Shown: positions 1-10,337, numbered from the stretch's first letter. The stretch: 64,000 bases of DNA from Pedobacter jejuensis (GCF_003725795.1 NZ_RBEE01000003.1:82282-146281), one strand, 5' to 3'. The notes: generated by a model from the sequence alone, not told the origin. Numbers and translations are program-made.

Positions 1-1130
1 GCGTTTTCCAAATCTTCAAGCAAATCATCAATATCCTCTACACCTACACTTAAACGTAATAAATTATCAGTTACGCCAACTTTTTCACGTTCTTCTTTTG
101 GTATTGAACCATGAGTCATAGTTGCAGGATGATTGATTAAGGATTCTACACCTCCTAAAGATTCGGCCAAAGTAAATACTTTAAAATTAGATGAAATTCT
201 GAAAGTTTCCTGTAAATCAGCACCTTTAAGTGTTATCGAAATCATACCGCCAAAACCACGCATTTGCCTTTTGGCCACATCATGATTTGGGTGATCTTCA
301 AAACCTGGCCAGTAAATTTTATCTACTTTCGGATGTGTTTTTAAATAATGAGCAATTTTTTCGCCGTTTTCGCAATGCGCTTTCATGCGTAAATGCAAAG
401 TCTTAATGCCTCTCAAAACTAAAAAAGCATCTTGCGGACCAGGAGTTGCTCCACATGCGTTATAAATAAACCATAAATCTTTATACAACTGCTCATCATT
501 GGTTACCAAAGCGCCCATAACAACATCAGAGTGACCACCAATATATTTAGTAACCGAATGCATAACGATATCAGCACCTAGATCAATTGGATTTTGTAAA
601 TATGGTGAAGCAAAGGTATTATCAACGGTAAGGATTAAATTTTTCTCTTCAGTTATTTTTGCCACACCTTCGATATCAATAATTTGCATTGTGGGGTTCG
701 TTGGCGTTTCAATCCATACCAATTTGGTTTTATCATTGATGTATGGCAACATATTTTCTGGCTTAGATAAATCCAAAAAATGAAATTTAATTCCATATTT
801 CGAATAAATCTTAGTGAAAATTCTATAAGAACCACCGTATAAATCGTTGCCTGTGATCACCTCATCGCCAGGTTGCAGTAACTTTAAAACGGCATCTGTG
901 GCGCCCATACCGCTAGAAAAAGCTAAACCGTATTTAGCGTTTTCTAAAGCAGCTAAACAATCTTCTAATGCTTTACGCGTAGGGTTTGTACCTCGCGAAT
1001 ATTCATAACCTTTATTATCGCCCGGCGATTTTTGCCAGTAGGTTGATGTTTGATAAATTGGTGTCATCACGGCACCAGTTGTTGGGTCAGGTTCTTGACC
1101 TGCATGTATAGCTTTTGTTGCGAACTTCAT
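1..1130 (-). CDS. Cystathionine gamma-synthase / trans-sulfuration PLP enzyme (3' end off the window)
   Basis: This is a PLP-dependent Cys/Met metabolism enzyme; family members join O-acyl-homoserine and cysteine to cystathionine in methionine synthesis or act as cystathionine lyases. I translated the minus strand from the ATG at 1130 (MKFATKAIHAGQEPDPTTGA) and the frame stays open to the window edge, about 376 residues. The N-terminal AIHAGQEPD motif, YEYSRGTNPTR, SSGMGAT and the Schiff-base region HSVTKYIGGHSD are typical of the family. Members are about 380 residues long, so only a few C-terminal residues are missing. Synthase and lyase cannot be separated by eye; the GQEPDPTTGAV opening favours gamma-synthase. 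It is followed upstream by proS on the same strand. Confidence 0.9.
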   Translation of the reverse strand, partial: MKFATKAIHAGQEPDPTTGAVMTPIYQTSTYWQKSPGDNKGYEYSRGTNPTRKALEDCLAALENAKYGLAFSSGMGATDAVLKLLQPGDEVITGNDLYGGSYRIFTKIYSKYGIKFHFLDLSKPENMLPYINDKTKLVWIETPTNPTMQIIDIEGVAKITEEKNLILTVDNTFASPYLQNPIDLGADIVMHSVTKYIGGHSDVVMGALVTNDEQLYKDLWFIYNACGATPGPQDAFLVLRGIKTLHLRMKAHCENGEKIAHYLKTHPKVDKIYWPGFEDHPNHDVAKRQMRGFGGMISITLKGADLQETFRISSNFKVFTLAESLGGVESLINHPATMTHGSIPKEEREKVGVTDNLLRLSVGVEDIDDLLEDLEN

Positions 1131-1224
1131 CTTAGTAGTATCAGGATGTGAGTACAGTATTAAGAATTAGCTTCAAGATTTGTATGTCAAACCTAAAATC
1201 CTAAATCTTAAACCTTAAATTTAT
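1131..1224. repeat. Short degenerate 7-8-nt repeat between proS and the cystathionine gene
   Basis: At about 1192-1222 the spacer is built from degenerate CCTAAAT / CTTAAAC heptamers. Similar 7-8-nt simple repeats occur in two other same-strand intergenic spacers of this window (13871-14037 and 31148-31351). No coding potential is seen. Confidence 0.45.
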
Positions 1225-2697
1225 TTAATATGCTCTGGCAAATAATACGCGTTGCGTTGATGGCTTGCCAGAATAAATACAAACACCATCTTCCAATTTG
1301 TTATCTAAAGGAATACAGCGAATTGTTGCTTTTGTTTCTTCTTTAATTTTTTGTTCAGTTTCTGGATTTCCATCCCAGTGGGCAGAAATGAAACCAGCTT
1401 TATCATCTAACAATGTTTTAAATTCATCGTAGCTATTTGCCTCTGTAATGTGATCATCACGATAAGCTAAAGCCTTATTAAACATAGCGGTTTGGATATC
1501 TTCCAGCAACTTAACAATGTAAATATCCAATCCTTCTTGCGGCACAGTTTGCTTAACTTTAGTATCCCTGCGGGCTACTTCAACTGTTTTGTTTTCTAAA
1601 TCTCTACCTCCTATTGCAATTCGAATTGGAACTCCTTTTAGCTCGTAATCGGCAAATTTAAAACCAGGACGCTGGGTATCTCTATCATCATATTTAACAG
1701 ATACGCCTAAACCTTTTAATCGCATGGTTAATTCATTTACATAGGCCGTAATTTTCGCTAAATCTTCATCCCCTTTATAAATTGGCACAATTACAACTTG
1801 TATCGGTGCTAACTTTGGTGGAATAATCAAACCAGAATCATCACTATGTGCCATAATTAAAGCACCCATTAATCGTGTAGATACACCCCATGATGATGCC
1901 CAAACATGGTCTAATTTTCCATCTCTACCTGTAAATTTTACATCAAAGGCTTTTGCAAAATTCTGACCTAAAAAGTGTGAAGTTCCTGCTTGCAATGCTT
2001 TACCATCTTGCATTAAAGCTTCTATACAATAAGTATCAAGCGCACCTGCGAAACGTTCATTTGGGGATTTTCTTCCCCGTATTACAGGTACAGCAAGCCA
2101 ATTTTCGGCAAAATCTGCGTAAATGTGTAACATACGTTCGGTTTCTTCAATAGCTTCCTGAGCTGTTGCATGTGCGGTATGCCCTTCTTGCCATAAAAAT
2201 TCCGCAGTACGTAAAAACAACCTGGTACGCATTTCCCAACGCACAACATTTGCCCATTGATTGATAAGAATTGGCAGGTCGCGGTAAGATTGAATCCAGC
2301 CTTTATAAGTATTCCAAATTATAGTTTCGGATGTCGGGCGAACAATTAATTCTTCGTCTAATTTAGCGGTTTCATCAACTACAATATTTCCATTACCGTC
2401 ATTTTTTAATCGATAATGTGTTACAACCGCACATTCTGTCGCAAAGCCTTCAACGTGAGATGCTTCCTTTGAAAAAAATGACTTAGGAATGAACAATGGG
2501 AAATATGCATTTTGATGGCCAGTATCTTTAAACATTTTATCTAAAACAGCCTGCATTTTTTCCCAAATAGCATAGCCATTTGGCTTAATAACCATACATC
2601 CGCGTACTGCCGAATGTTCTGCCAAATCGGCTTTTATTACGATATCGTTATACCACTGTGAATAATCTGCTTCCCGGCTTGTAATTTCTTTGCTCAT
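1225..2697 (-). CDS. proS: Prolyl-tRNA synthetase, archaeal/eukaryote-like short type
   Basis: ProS charges tRNA-Pro with proline in the cytoplasm. The protein is 490 aa from the ATG at 2697 ([20 protein letters not shown]); a longer open frame reaches 2751, but its first 18 residues do not look like the family. Class II synthetase motifs are visible: motif 2 region [20 protein letters not shown] and motif 3 region [20 protein letters not shown], followed by an anticodon-binding domain and a C-terminal zinc-binding-like tail ending in a terminal Tyr. The absence of the INS editing insertion and the length near 490 point to the archaeal/eukaryote-like class, which is common in Bacteroidota. 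Confidence 0.97.
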   Translation of the reverse strand: MSKEITSREADYSQWYNDIVIKADLAEHSAVRGCMVIKPNGYAIWEKMQAVLDKMFKDTGHQNAYFPLFIPKSFFSKEASHVEGFATECAVVTHYRLKNDGNGNIVVDETAKLDEELIVRPTSETIIWNTYKGWIQSYRDLPILINQWANVVRWEMRTRLFLRTAEFLWQEGHTAHATAQEAIEETERMLHIYADFAENWLAVPVIRGRKSPNERFAGALDTYCIEALMQDGKALQAGTSHFLGQNFAKAFDVKFTGRDGKLDHVWASSWGVSTRLMGALIMAHSDDSGLIIPPKLAPIQVVIVPIYKGDEDLAKITAYVNELTMRLKGLGVSVKYDDRDTQRPGFKFADYELKGVPIRIAIGGRDLENKTVEVARRDTKVKQTVPQEGLDIYIVKLLEDIQTAMFNKALAYRDDHITEANSYDEFKTLLDDKAGFISAHWDGNPETEQKIKEETKATIRCIPLDNKLEDGVCIYSGKPSTQRVLFARAY

Positions 2698-2877
2698 GTT
2701 ATGTATTTGGAACGTAAATTGTATGTTAAATAATGTGAAATTCAGCCACAAATTTATAAATTTATGCCTACAAAACGATTACGAAACCAAAGCATTAAAT
2801 TTTAAATGATAAATGCCTGAATTTTTCGGCTAGAATTGCTTTTATACAATCTACACACACAACTAAATATAAACACA

Positions 2878-3864
2878 ATGAAACCAATTAAATTTTTACC
2901 CATTGTTATGATAGCGGCCGCTGGGTTGGTTGCATCATGCTCTACATCAAAAATGGCTTCTACCAACACCACTGATGATGTTTATAATACCGTGGCAAAA
3001 GCCAGAGAGGTAGAATATGTAGCTCCTGCTCCACAACAGCAGCAGCAACAATACAGTCAAAATGACCAGGAATATGATGAGTATTATGGCACAAGTAACC
3101 CATATTACGACATGGATTATTCATCAAGAATAAATCGTTTCTATAATGGTTCTACATTTAGGGGCTACTACGACCCATATTATGATAATTATTATTACGG
3201 AAACAGTTATGGCAATTCAAACTTTTTAGGTTATGGTTTGGGTTGGAATAGTGGTTATGGTTTAGGCGGCTGGGGAGGCGGATTTGGCTGGGGCGGAGGT
3301 TTCGGTTACGGAAACATCTGGAACAATCCTTTTAATTATGGCTATTTCGGTTACAGTCCTTACGGCTTTGGCGGTTGGGGACCTTACTCCTACTACGATA
3401 GATTTGGTTGGGGCGGTGGCTTTTACGGTGGTGGATACGGCATAGGCGGTGGATATTATGGTGGAGGCTTTGGAGGTGGTTACGCAAATCGTAACAGCAG
3501 ACCAAGACCAAACAGAGATGGTGATAATCGTGGGTCTTATGGAAATGGTGGGTCAGGAATTAACCCTGTTAGTGGAAATTATGGCAGACCATCAGTTACT
3601 TCAAATAATTCAGGTAGACCAGAACGATATTCAAATGGAAGTAATGGTTCATCAATCAATAACGGCCAAGGACGAGTTAGTTCAAGACCATCACGTGATG
3701 ATAGTTACAGACCACAACCACAAATCCAACAATCTCAACCAGCTTCAAGACCTGATAGAGGAAGTTATAGTCCACCTGCACAATCCTCAGGAAGTAGCGG
3801 TGGCGGAAGTTCTAGTGGCGGCGGCGGTGGTGGCGGCAGACCAACAAGAGGCGGCGGTAGATAA
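2878..3864 (+). CDS. Gly/Tyr-rich predicted lipoprotein
   Basis: No enzymatic family is recognised. The start at 2878 gives MKPIKFLPIVMIAAAGLVASC, a clean lipoprotein signal peptide with the lipobox Cys at residue 21; the longer open frame from 2836 would bury it. After a short Thr/Gln-rich segment the protein has a long Tyr/Gly/Trp-rich region (roughly residues 60-210, many GGYG, GWGGG and YY repeats), then an Arg/Pro/Ser/Asn-rich tail ending in a poly-Gly stretch and GGGR. It is probably an envelope-attached, disordered or adhesive protein. The next gene, an outer-membrane barrel protein, starts 26 bp downstream, so the two are probably co-transcribed. The overlapping +1-frame open frame at 3449-3889 is a composition artefact. 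Confidence 0.75.
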   Translation: MKPIKFLPIVMIAAAGLVASCSTSKMASTNTTDDVYNTVAKAREVEYVAPAPQQQQQQYSQNDQEYDEYYGTSNPYYDMDYSSRINRFYNGSTFRGYYDPYYDNYYYGNSYGNSNFLGYGLGWNSGYGLGGWGGGFGWGGGFGYGNIWNNPFNYGYFGYSPYGFGGWGPYSYYDRFGWGGGFYGGGYGIGGGYYGGGFGGGYANRNSRPRPNRDGDNRGSYGNGGSGINPVSGNYGRPSVTSNNSGRPERYSNGSNGSSINNGQGRVSSRPSRDDSYRPQPQIQQSQPASRPDRGSYSPPAQSSGSSGGGSSSGGGGGGGRPTRGGGR

Positions 3865-3890
3865 TTTTAGCACATACACACATTTATAAC

Positions 3891-5408
3891 ATGAAACTAA
3901 GATCAATATTCATTGTGGCAGGAATAGTTTTTGCCAGCAATTCTTTATATGCACAATACACCAGTGATGTGTTACGATTTTCACAATCAGAGCCGGGCTC
4001 TACAGCACGTTTTAAAGGTTTGGGCGGTGCACAAACTGCATTAGGTGGAGATATAAGTTCACTTTCAGCAAATCCAGCGGGATTAGGTTTTTTTACGAAA
4101 TCTGACTTTAGCTTTACCCCTGAATTCAACAACTTTAAAGTTGGTTCAGAATATCTTGGGAACAACACATCAGATAAACGCAGTAAAGCTGGAATTAATC
4201 AAATTGGGGTTGTATTTTATTCACCAGTTAATAAGGCTAAAGGTTCTGATTTAAATAATGGTTGGGTAAGTTTAAATTTTGGTGTTGGCTACAATAAGAC
4301 AAATAACTTTAACTCAAATATTACATACTCAGGAAAGAATGCAAAAAGCTCAATGGCTGATTATTTTGCAGACTTAGCTGGTAATACACCAACAGGAAGC
4401 TTAGCATCTGGTTCTTTAGAACAAATGGCTTACAACAATTTTTTAATTGAATATGATCCTGCGGGATATTTTCCAACTACTGCTTTAAATAGCAACCAAC
4501 AAAATATCATTCGTCGTTCGGGTTCGCAATCTGAATTGAATATCGGTATGGCTGGTAACTATGGTAATAAGTTATATTTAGGTTTATCATTGGGTTTAAC
4601 CAACATCGATTATACTTCTGATTTAGCATTTTCTGAAAGTGGAAACAATCTAACTTTTGCTGGTCAAGATCCTGTATTCTTAAACGGAACATACAGTTTT
4701 GGGTTTAATTCTATTCAGCAAACCCGAGGAAATGGCATTAATGCCAAATTAGGTTTGATATACAAGCCTGTTAATGAGTTGAGATTGGGTTTGAGTTTTG
4801 TTACACCAACGTGGTATAGCTTAACTGATGATTATTCTGAAAACTTAAATACAAAGTTTAAAAGAGCGGATGGAACTAGCATTCCAGAATATACTAATCC
4901 GTTATCTAATTATAATTCAGAGTATAACTTAAGAACGCCTTATAAAGTTAGCGGTGGTGTTGCATACATTTTCGGTAATAGTGGATTAATTACTGCTGAT
5001 GCTGAATATGTTGACTACAGCAGCATTCGCTTTAGCTCTAATTTTTCTACTGAAGAAACAAATACTAATCGCGATATTGCATCATTGTATAAAGGTAATG
5101 TTAACTATAGAGCAGGTTTGGAATTTAAATTGGTTGATCAATTTATGATTAGAGGTGGTTATTCGTATTCTGGTTCGCCATATAAAAATTTAGATTTTAC
5201 TACTCAAGCTTACAGCGGTGGTTTAGGTTACAGGTTTGATAATTATTATCTTGATGTAACGTATAGACATACAAAATGGGAATCTACAAACTCACCTTAT
5301 ACCATATCATCAGACTATCCTGATTTTAATTTTACAGGTTCTGGCCCGACAGCCAATTTGAAAAATACAGCCGATAATGTTTACTTAACATTTGGTGTTA
5401 AATTTTAA
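3891..5408 (+). CDS. Outer-membrane beta-barrel protein, OmpP1/FadL-like
   Basis: 505 aa with a signal peptide (MKLRSIFIVAGIVFASNSLYAQ). The mature N-terminus, with YTSDVLRFSQ and GGAQTALGGDISSLSANPAG, is the usual start of Bacteroidota FadL/OmpP1-type barrels, where a Gly/Asn/Pro-rich hatch precedes the strands. The rest alternates aromatic and polar residues and ends in a C-terminal strand with a terminal Phe (VYLTFGVKF), as expected for BAM-inserted barrels. Family members transport long-chain fatty acids or other hydrophobic compounds; the substrate here is unknown. It follows the Gly-rich lipoprotein by 26 bp and ends at a strong terminator shared with the convergent gene downstream. Confidence 0.8.
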   Translation: MKLRSIFIVAGIVFASNSLYAQYTSDVLRFSQSEPGSTARFKGLGGAQTALGGDISSLSANPAGLGFFTKSDFSFTPEFNNFKVGSEYLGNNTSDKRSKAGINQIGVVFYSPVNKAKGSDLNNGWVSLNFGVGYNKTNNFNSNITYSGKNAKSSMADYFADLAGNTPTGSLASGSLEQMAYNNFLIEYDPAGYFPTTALNSNQQNIIRRSGSQSELNIGMAGNYGNKLYLGLSLGLTNIDYTSDLAFSESGNNLTFAGQDPVFLNGTYSFGFNSIQQTRGNGINAKLGLIYKPVNELRLGLSFVTPTWYSLTDDYSENLNTKFKRADGTSIPEYTNPLSNYNSEYNLRTPYKVSGGVAYIFGNSGLITADAEYVDYSSIRFSSNFSTEETNTNRDIASLYKGNVNYRAGLEFKLVDQFMIRGGYSYSGSPYKNLDFTTQAYSGGLGYRFDNYYLDVTYRHTKWESTNSPYTISSDYPDFNFTGSGPTANLKNTADNVYLTFGVKF

Positions 5409-5428
5409 AAAATAGTTTGTACTGCTTA

Positions 5429-5460
5429 AAAAAACTCCTGACATCCTCAGGAGTTTTTTT
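5429..5460. terminator. Bidirectional rho-independent terminator
   Basis: AAACTCCTGA and TCAGGAGTTT arms with a short loop, flanked by A-run and T-run, lie exactly between the stops of two convergent genes. Confidence 0.85.
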
Positions 5461-7874
5461 TATGGTTTTTTAACCTCAATTGTTTCCTCTCCAAAAACGA
5501 CACCATTTTCACTAACGCCTTGAATAATTATTTTAAACGGTCCTGTTAAATCACCTGTGGTAAATTTTAATACTGTATCGCTTTTACCATCCATAAACAG
5601 TTGGTAATTCCAATATACCGTTGGAAAGTTTATTGGCTCATTCATATTAGTAATATCCGACACGTAAAATTCTTTAGGCAAAGAAATGCCTCTTAATACT
5701 AAAAAATTTGGATTAACTGGCTGTTCTAAACAGCCTTGATAAACAATACTTCTTCCGTTAGATGGATATGTTTTTCCTTTTACGGGAAGTTTTCCAAAAC
5801 TGTGATTTTGACAATTAAGTATTCCGTAGTCGCAAACATAATCACCACAAGCGTTTCTTCCATACACATTTGAAGCAAAGCTTATATCATCTACTTTCTT
5901 TTTTATTGTTACTTCATTTAATTTTATCCCCGATAAAGATGTTATATTTTCATAGTCAGGGGTTAAAGAGCTCATTGTGGTTTTATTTTCAGTATAATTC
6001 AATTTGCTCTGGTACAATTGAATGGCTTCAGATGGATCAACCAATTTAACTTCATATAGTGCGCTGTTTTTTTCTCCGATATTTAGCCAGATTTTAGATT
6101 TTCCATCAGTTAAAAGTGTATTGTATGGCAACAAAAATCGTCCATTACTATCTGTGTTAAATGAATTGACATTATTTGCACCGATAGTATTTATTAAAAC
6201 TGGTTTTGTTAAAGCTTTTTTATTTTTGGTAATAAAACCTGTGTATTCATATTCAGAAAACTGTTTACTTTGGTTTTGATTAGCAATTTCATGTTCTGGC
6301 CATTTGTATTTCCGCCAACCCTTTATCAACAGAATGTTTTCAAGATAATCTATGTTAGTGTATTTAATACCTGATAAATTTTTAGGAAGCAATTCCATTT
6401 CACTTTCCAAGAAAGCGTAATCAACAATATTTGTTTTATTTGAAAGCGCCATTCTATTGCTCTGTACTACAGCAACAGAGACCATTCCTTTTGCCAATTT
6501 ATTATCATTGTTTAAAATTTTTAAATCCAATTTAACACTGTCTCTTGTGTTATAAACTGTTTTATTACTTTTAATCTGTAAGCGATTAATCTTATCAAAA
6601 TGGGCAAAAAATATTCGTTCAGCGATGGGTTTATATGCACTATCTAACAGTGTGATTGTGTTTAACCCTATCGGTACAGAATCTAATTTCAATCGTACTT
6701 TTAAGGCTTCTTTAGCATTTAATTTCAAATCGCTTGATAAAAAAATTTCTTCATAATTGTGCACTACAATATGACCAACCCCACTAAAATTACTATAAAT
6801 TAATGTTCGAAGTTCACTGTTGCTCAAAGCAGAGTTTAATCTGATTGTAGCACCCCTTTTGATGGGCTTTGGTAATTCAAAATCACCTAATATCTTACTA
6901 TTATTTAGTAATTTAACAGAATACCTTAAATCTGATTTAGGTTTAAGCAAGAAACTTCCCATTCCTGAATAACTCGTACTGAGTGTATCCAAGACTTTTT
7001 CATTAGCGTATAAAACAGCTTTTGTATTTATTACTTTACCATGTAAGTCTTTAATTTCAAATCCAATTTTGTTCTCAACATCCAAGACAAGATTGCCGCT
7101 TTCAGGGTAAAAGTTTACAACATATTGATTTCTGCTTACCGGTAAATCCAATTTTGCATAGCTGATGTGATTGTTCTTTTTCACAACAACTGATATCTGA
7201 TTATTATCTGAATTAATTTTATCTGTAGAATAATCAATCATCAATTCACCAATAATGCTTGTTTTGGCCTTACCTGATTTGATTATTTTACCTGCTTTAC
7301 CAATGGTATAGGTTACATCCGCATTAGCAACGAAACGATTATCGCTCGATATGGCCTTTATTAATACGATACCACTTCCATTATCATTAGTTTTAAACGG
7401 AGAAATGCTCGCCAGTAAGGGGTTAATTGTAGTAGATTTAATTGTGATGGGCTGAACAAATTCAACATCCGGCAGTCCATTGAATTTAACGTTTGTGTTT
7501 GCGATAAACCTGTAATTTCCGCTTTGAATAGAATCCGGCAAAGTTAAGCTTCCAAAAACATACCCATTTTCTATCAAGAATTTTTCATGAACAACTACAG
7601 AACTATCTTGATTGTTAACTAAAGAAAGGTATAAACTATTATATTTTGATAAATCTGTAGCCGTTTTTAACAAGTAACCAGTAAACCATACCTTATCATT
7701 ATTGGTATAAATATTTTTATCGAAATGGATAAATAACGTAGATGACTTATTTGAATTTGAATAGTTATAGAGATTTTTAGCCAAGCTATCCAACTTAACT
7801 ATTTGGGCCTTCAAATTTAGATAAGAAAGGAAGCAACAAAAGAAACTGAAAACTAATATTTTTTTTTGAGGCAT
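5460..7874 (-). CDS. MG2-like large surface protein (paralog 1)
   Basis: 804 aa with an N-terminal signal peptide (MPQKKILVFSFFCCFLSYL...KAQ). Residues about 45-140 carry the segment LFIHFDKNIYTNNDKVWFTG, typical of the macroglobulin MG2-like domain found in many Bacteroidota exported proteins, followed by several beta-rich Ig/carboxypeptidase-regulatory-like segments. The block KGWRKYKWPEHE near residue 520 and the C-terminal GPFKIIIQGVSENG are shared with the paralog at 35501-37924. A Cys cluster (ACGDYVCDYGILNC) near residue 680 is only partly kept in that paralog. Such proteins often support outer-membrane receptors or protein export; the exact role is unknown. It stands alone on this strand and converges with the barrel gene. 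Confidence 0.75.
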   Translation of the reverse strand: MPQKKILVFSFFCCFLSYLNLKAQIVKLDSLAKNLYNYSNSNKSSTLFIHFDKNIYTNNDKVWFTGYLLKTATDLSKYNSLYLSLVNNQDSSVVVHEKFLIENGYVFGSLTLPDSIQSGNYRFIANTNVKFNGLPDVEFVQPITIKSTTINPLLASISPFKTNDNGSGIVLIKAISSDNRFVANADVTYTIGKAGKIIKSGKAKTSIIGELMIDYSTDKINSDNNQISVVVKKNNHISYAKLDLPVSRNQYVVNFYPESGNLVLDVENKIGFEIKDLHGKVINTKAVLYANEKVLDTLSTSYSGMGSFLLKPKSDLRYSVKLLNNSKILGDFELPKPIKRGATIRLNSALSNSELRTLIYSNFSGVGHIVVHNYEEIFLSSDLKLNAKEALKVRLKLDSVPIGLNTITLLDSAYKPIAERIFFAHFDKINRLQIKSNKTVYNTRDSVKLDLKILNNDNKLAKGMVSVAVVQSNRMALSNKTNIVDYAFLESEMELLPKNLSGIKYTNIDYLENILLIKGWRKYKWPEHEIANQNQSKQFSEYEYTGFITKNKKALTKPVLINTIGANNVNSFNTDSNGRFLLPYNTLLTDGKSKIWLNIGEKNSALYEVKLVDPSEAIQLYQSKLNYTENKTTMSSLTPDYENITSLSGIKLNEVTIKKKVDDISFASNVYGRNACGDYVCDYGILNCQNHSFGKLPVKGKTYPSNGRSIVYQGCLEQPVNPNFLVLRGISLPKEFYVSDITNMNEPINFPTVYWNYQLFMDGKSDTVLKFTTGDLTGPFKIIIQGVSENGVVFGEETIEVKKP

Positions 7875-7923
7875 ATCCGGAGTGATGTACCTAAAAATCT
7901 ACATAATTTCTCACATATTCAAA

Positions 7924-9759
7924 CTAAATAATTCCCGACAACACACCTCCTGCTTTAGCCATTTCATTTATTTTAGCTTCTACTTCAACGCTTTTTATCA
8001 GCTCAGGCGCATGATGAGGTTTTTTCCTCGCATCTACAATTAATGAACCCTTGCAGCCCCAATGTTTGTTGATGGTAAAATCATTTATACCATAAATATC
8101 TGCAGCAGGATTGCTTCTAGTAAAAGTTACCCAAACTAGATTGTTAATGCTTTTTGCAGCAAATTTTGCATCATCGCACAAAACAATTAAAGGTAGTCCT
8201 GATAAATCTATATCCCTTAATGCAATGTTTAATAATGCGATTTCTGCAGCTGTTTTTTCCGCATTTTGATATGGTTGAGCTTTTAAAGTAAATACACCCG
8301 GAATTGCAATATGCGCATCTGTAAACGAATCTGGAAATTGGATATCATTTGGTACTGTATCCCAAAGAGTTCTCTTTTCATTCCCTGCTGCTGCAAAAAC
8401 CACTTTAGAACCACTATTTAATCCATCGCCGCTGTAATCTAACGTATCAATAGTTGTGTTTGTGTAGAAGTGCAAATCTGTTTTAAAGTCTATCCGCTTT
8501 AATATGTGTTGCAAGAATTCAGAAACATGATGTGTACTTAAATTTTCATCATCTTCACGTGCTGCAATAAATAAACATTTAGCTAAACTGAGTTGATTTT
8601 TACCAAGAATATGATTTGCAATGGTTAAAATTTCTTGAGGTTTCCGCTCCTTTAAATAGGGTGTGTAACGTTCGCTGCCTATAGCAAATAATAATGGATG
8701 CACACCAGCAGCATCAACTGCGTGAACTTCTTTTAAACCATGGATTTCTTGTGGAATGGCTGAACCGGTAATCTCATGAATCAGAGCACCAAAACTTGTA
8801 TCTTCCTGCGGTGGGCGACCAACAACGGTGAAAGACCAGATTGCATCTTTTTTATGATAAACATTGTGCACTTTCATTAATGGGAATGGATGCGCTAAAC
8901 TATAATAGCCTAAATGATCGCCAAAAGGTCCTTCAGATTTATTTTCATTAGGATAAACCATACCTGTAATGATGAAATCAGCATCTGCAGAAATACAAAA
9001 ACCTTCATCATCATAGAAATACCTGAATCTTCTATCGCCAAGTGCACCTGCGAAAGTCATTTCTGATAAACCTTCGGGCAAAGGCATAACAGCTGCCAAA
9101 GGATGTGACGGCGGACCACCAACAAAAATACTAACTTTTAAAGGCTTGCCTAAAGCATTAGCCTTTGATTGATGAACCCCAATACCGCGATGAATTTGAT
9201 AATGTAAGCCGATTTCTTTATCCTGAATGTAATCACTTCCGCCAAGCTGAATTCTATACATACCTAAATTGGCATTTAAAATACCTGGCTTTTCTACATC
9301 TTCGGTGTAAACCTGTGGCATGGTTACAAACGGACCACCATCCATTGGCCAATTTACTATTTGCGGCAATTTACTTATCGTCGTTTTTAGGAATTTACTT
9401 TTAGCTGAAGGGGTTTTTAAAGGCAAAGCCGATAGAGCAGACATAGCAGAACCTACATACTTGAAAGGATTTTTGAGTGCCTTCATTGGATCGTTTCTTA
9501 ACGAAACCAATTGCTGCACTTTCGGCAAAGTATCTCTAAAAATGAATTTAGACCGCTCCAATGTGCCAAATAAATTTGATAACGCCGGAAACGAACTTCC
9601 TTTTATCTTCTCAAAAAGAATTGCCGGGCCGTTGCTCTCATAGATACGTAGATGTATGGCAGCCATTTCCAAATAAGGATCTACCTCTTCCTTTATTCTG
9701 ATTAAATGACCGTGTTTTTCTAAATCTTTAACGCACTCTGCTAAACTGATATATGCCAT
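7924..9759 (-). CDS. UbiD family decarboxylase
   Basis: 611 aa from the ATG at 9759 (MAYISLAECVKDLEKHGHLI); an upstream in-frame Met at 9795 adds 12 unlikely residues. UbiD enzymes decarboxylate aromatic or unsaturated acids using prenylated FMN made by UbiX, whose gene is in the same window at 32791-33357. Visible family features include GGDSYIQDKEIGLHYQIHRG-like sequence, IFVGGPPSHPLAAVMPLPEG, the Glu-rich segment NENKSEGPFGDHLGYYS and the Pro-rich GRPPQEDTSFGALIHEITG. The length fits the roughly 610-aa Bacteroidota subfamily often annotated as menaquinone-biosynthesis decarboxylase. The pathway assignment is inference. Confidence 0.9.
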   Translation of the reverse strand: MAYISLAECVKDLEKHGHLIRIKEEVDPYLEMAAIHLRIYESNGPAILFEKIKGSSFPALSNLFGTLERSKFIFRDTLPKVQQLVSLRNDPMKALKNPFKYVGSAMSALSALPLKTPSAKSKFLKTTISKLPQIVNWPMDGGPFVTMPQVYTEDVEKPGILNANLGMYRIQLGGSDYIQDKEIGLHYQIHRGIGVHQSKANALGKPLKVSIFVGGPPSHPLAAVMPLPEGLSEMTFAGALGDRRFRYFYDDEGFCISADADFIITGMVYPNENKSEGPFGDHLGYYSLAHPFPLMKVHNVYHKKDAIWSFTVVGRPPQEDTSFGALIHEITGSAIPQEIHGLKEVHAVDAAGVHPLLFAIGSERYTPYLKERKPQEILTIANHILGKNQLSLAKCLFIAAREDDENLSTHHVSEFLQHILKRIDFKTDLHFYTNTTIDTLDYSGDGLNSGSKVVFAAAGNEKRTLWDTVPNDIQFPDSFTDAHIAIPGVFTLKAQPYQNAEKTAAEIALLNIALRDIDLSGLPLIVLCDDAKFAAKSINNLVWVTFTRSNPAADIYGINDFTINKHWGCKGSLIVDARKKPHHAPELIKSVEVEAKINEMAKAGGVLSGII

Positions 9760-9793
9760 ATTCAAAGATAGATATTTAGTAATTCTGTAAAAC

Positions 9794-9842
9794 AAAAAAG
9801 CCGTAGATAAACAGCATTTACGCTGTATATCTACGGCTTTTT
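9794..9842. terminator. Long hairpin terminator between ubiD and dps
   Basis: AAAAAGCCGTAGATA and its complement form a long stem with an inner ACAGC/GCTGT pair and flanking A and T runs. It can end the dps transcript, which is read on the minus strand. Confidence 0.8.
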
Positions 9843-9857
9843 ACAATAAAAAGATTA

Positions 9858-10337
9858 TTATTTCTTTCCAGCGAATGAACGAAGCATCCAGGTATTTTTT
9901 TCTTTAAACTGCATGAAACGATTCACCATATCATTAGAACCATCATCTCCTGCTTTATCAGTAGCTTCTAGCAGTTCTCTTTCAATTTCTATTAGGCTTG
10001 CCATATCATCTAAAATCGCATCAACCATATCAAGATCTTTCATACCAATGGTATCAATTTCTTTGATTTTAGATTCTTTGATGTAATCTGCAAAACGACT
10101 GTGAGGTGGTTTACCTAAAGTTAAAACACGTTCAGCAATTTCATCAATGGTTAATTGAGCATTGGTGTAAAGCTCTTCGAACTTTACGTGTAAGGTAAAG
10201 AAATTTTGTCCTTTAATATTCCAATGACAACCTCTTAATTTTTGATAATGTATATGGTAATTAGCCAGGTAGTCGTTTAAAAGATCTACAACAGGTTTAA
10301 CCTCTTTCTCGTTTAAGCTGATTTCTTTAGCGTCCAT
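9858..10337 (-). CDS. dps: Dps family DNA-binding ferritin-like protein
   Basis: Dps forms dodecamers that oxidise and store iron and protect DNA in starvation or peroxide stress. The 159-aa product has the inter-subunit ferroxidase ligands in order: His of GCHWNIKGQNF, the second His of FFTLHVKFEELY with its acidic partner, and the Asp and Glu of IDEIAERVLTLG. The length matches the family. The gene is monocistronic, with a strong terminator downstream and a roughly 280-bp AT-rich upstream region shared with the divergent LysM gene. No OxyR or Fur site could be assigned by eye. Confidence 0.95.
   Translation of the reverse strand: MDAKEISLNEKEVKPVVDLLNDYLANYHIHYQKLRGCHWNIKGQNFFTLHVKFEELYTNAQLTIDEIAERVLTLGKPPHSRFADYIKESKIKEIDTIGMKDLDMVDAILDDMASLIEIERELLEATDKAGDDGSNDMVNRFMQFKEKNTWMLRSFAGKK

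Noticed and set aside
3449..3889. 146-aa open frame overlapping the Gly-rich lipoprotein gene
   Set aside because: It is the shifted reading of GGT/GGC-rich repeats; the in-frame gene has a clear lipoprotein signal and a better composition.
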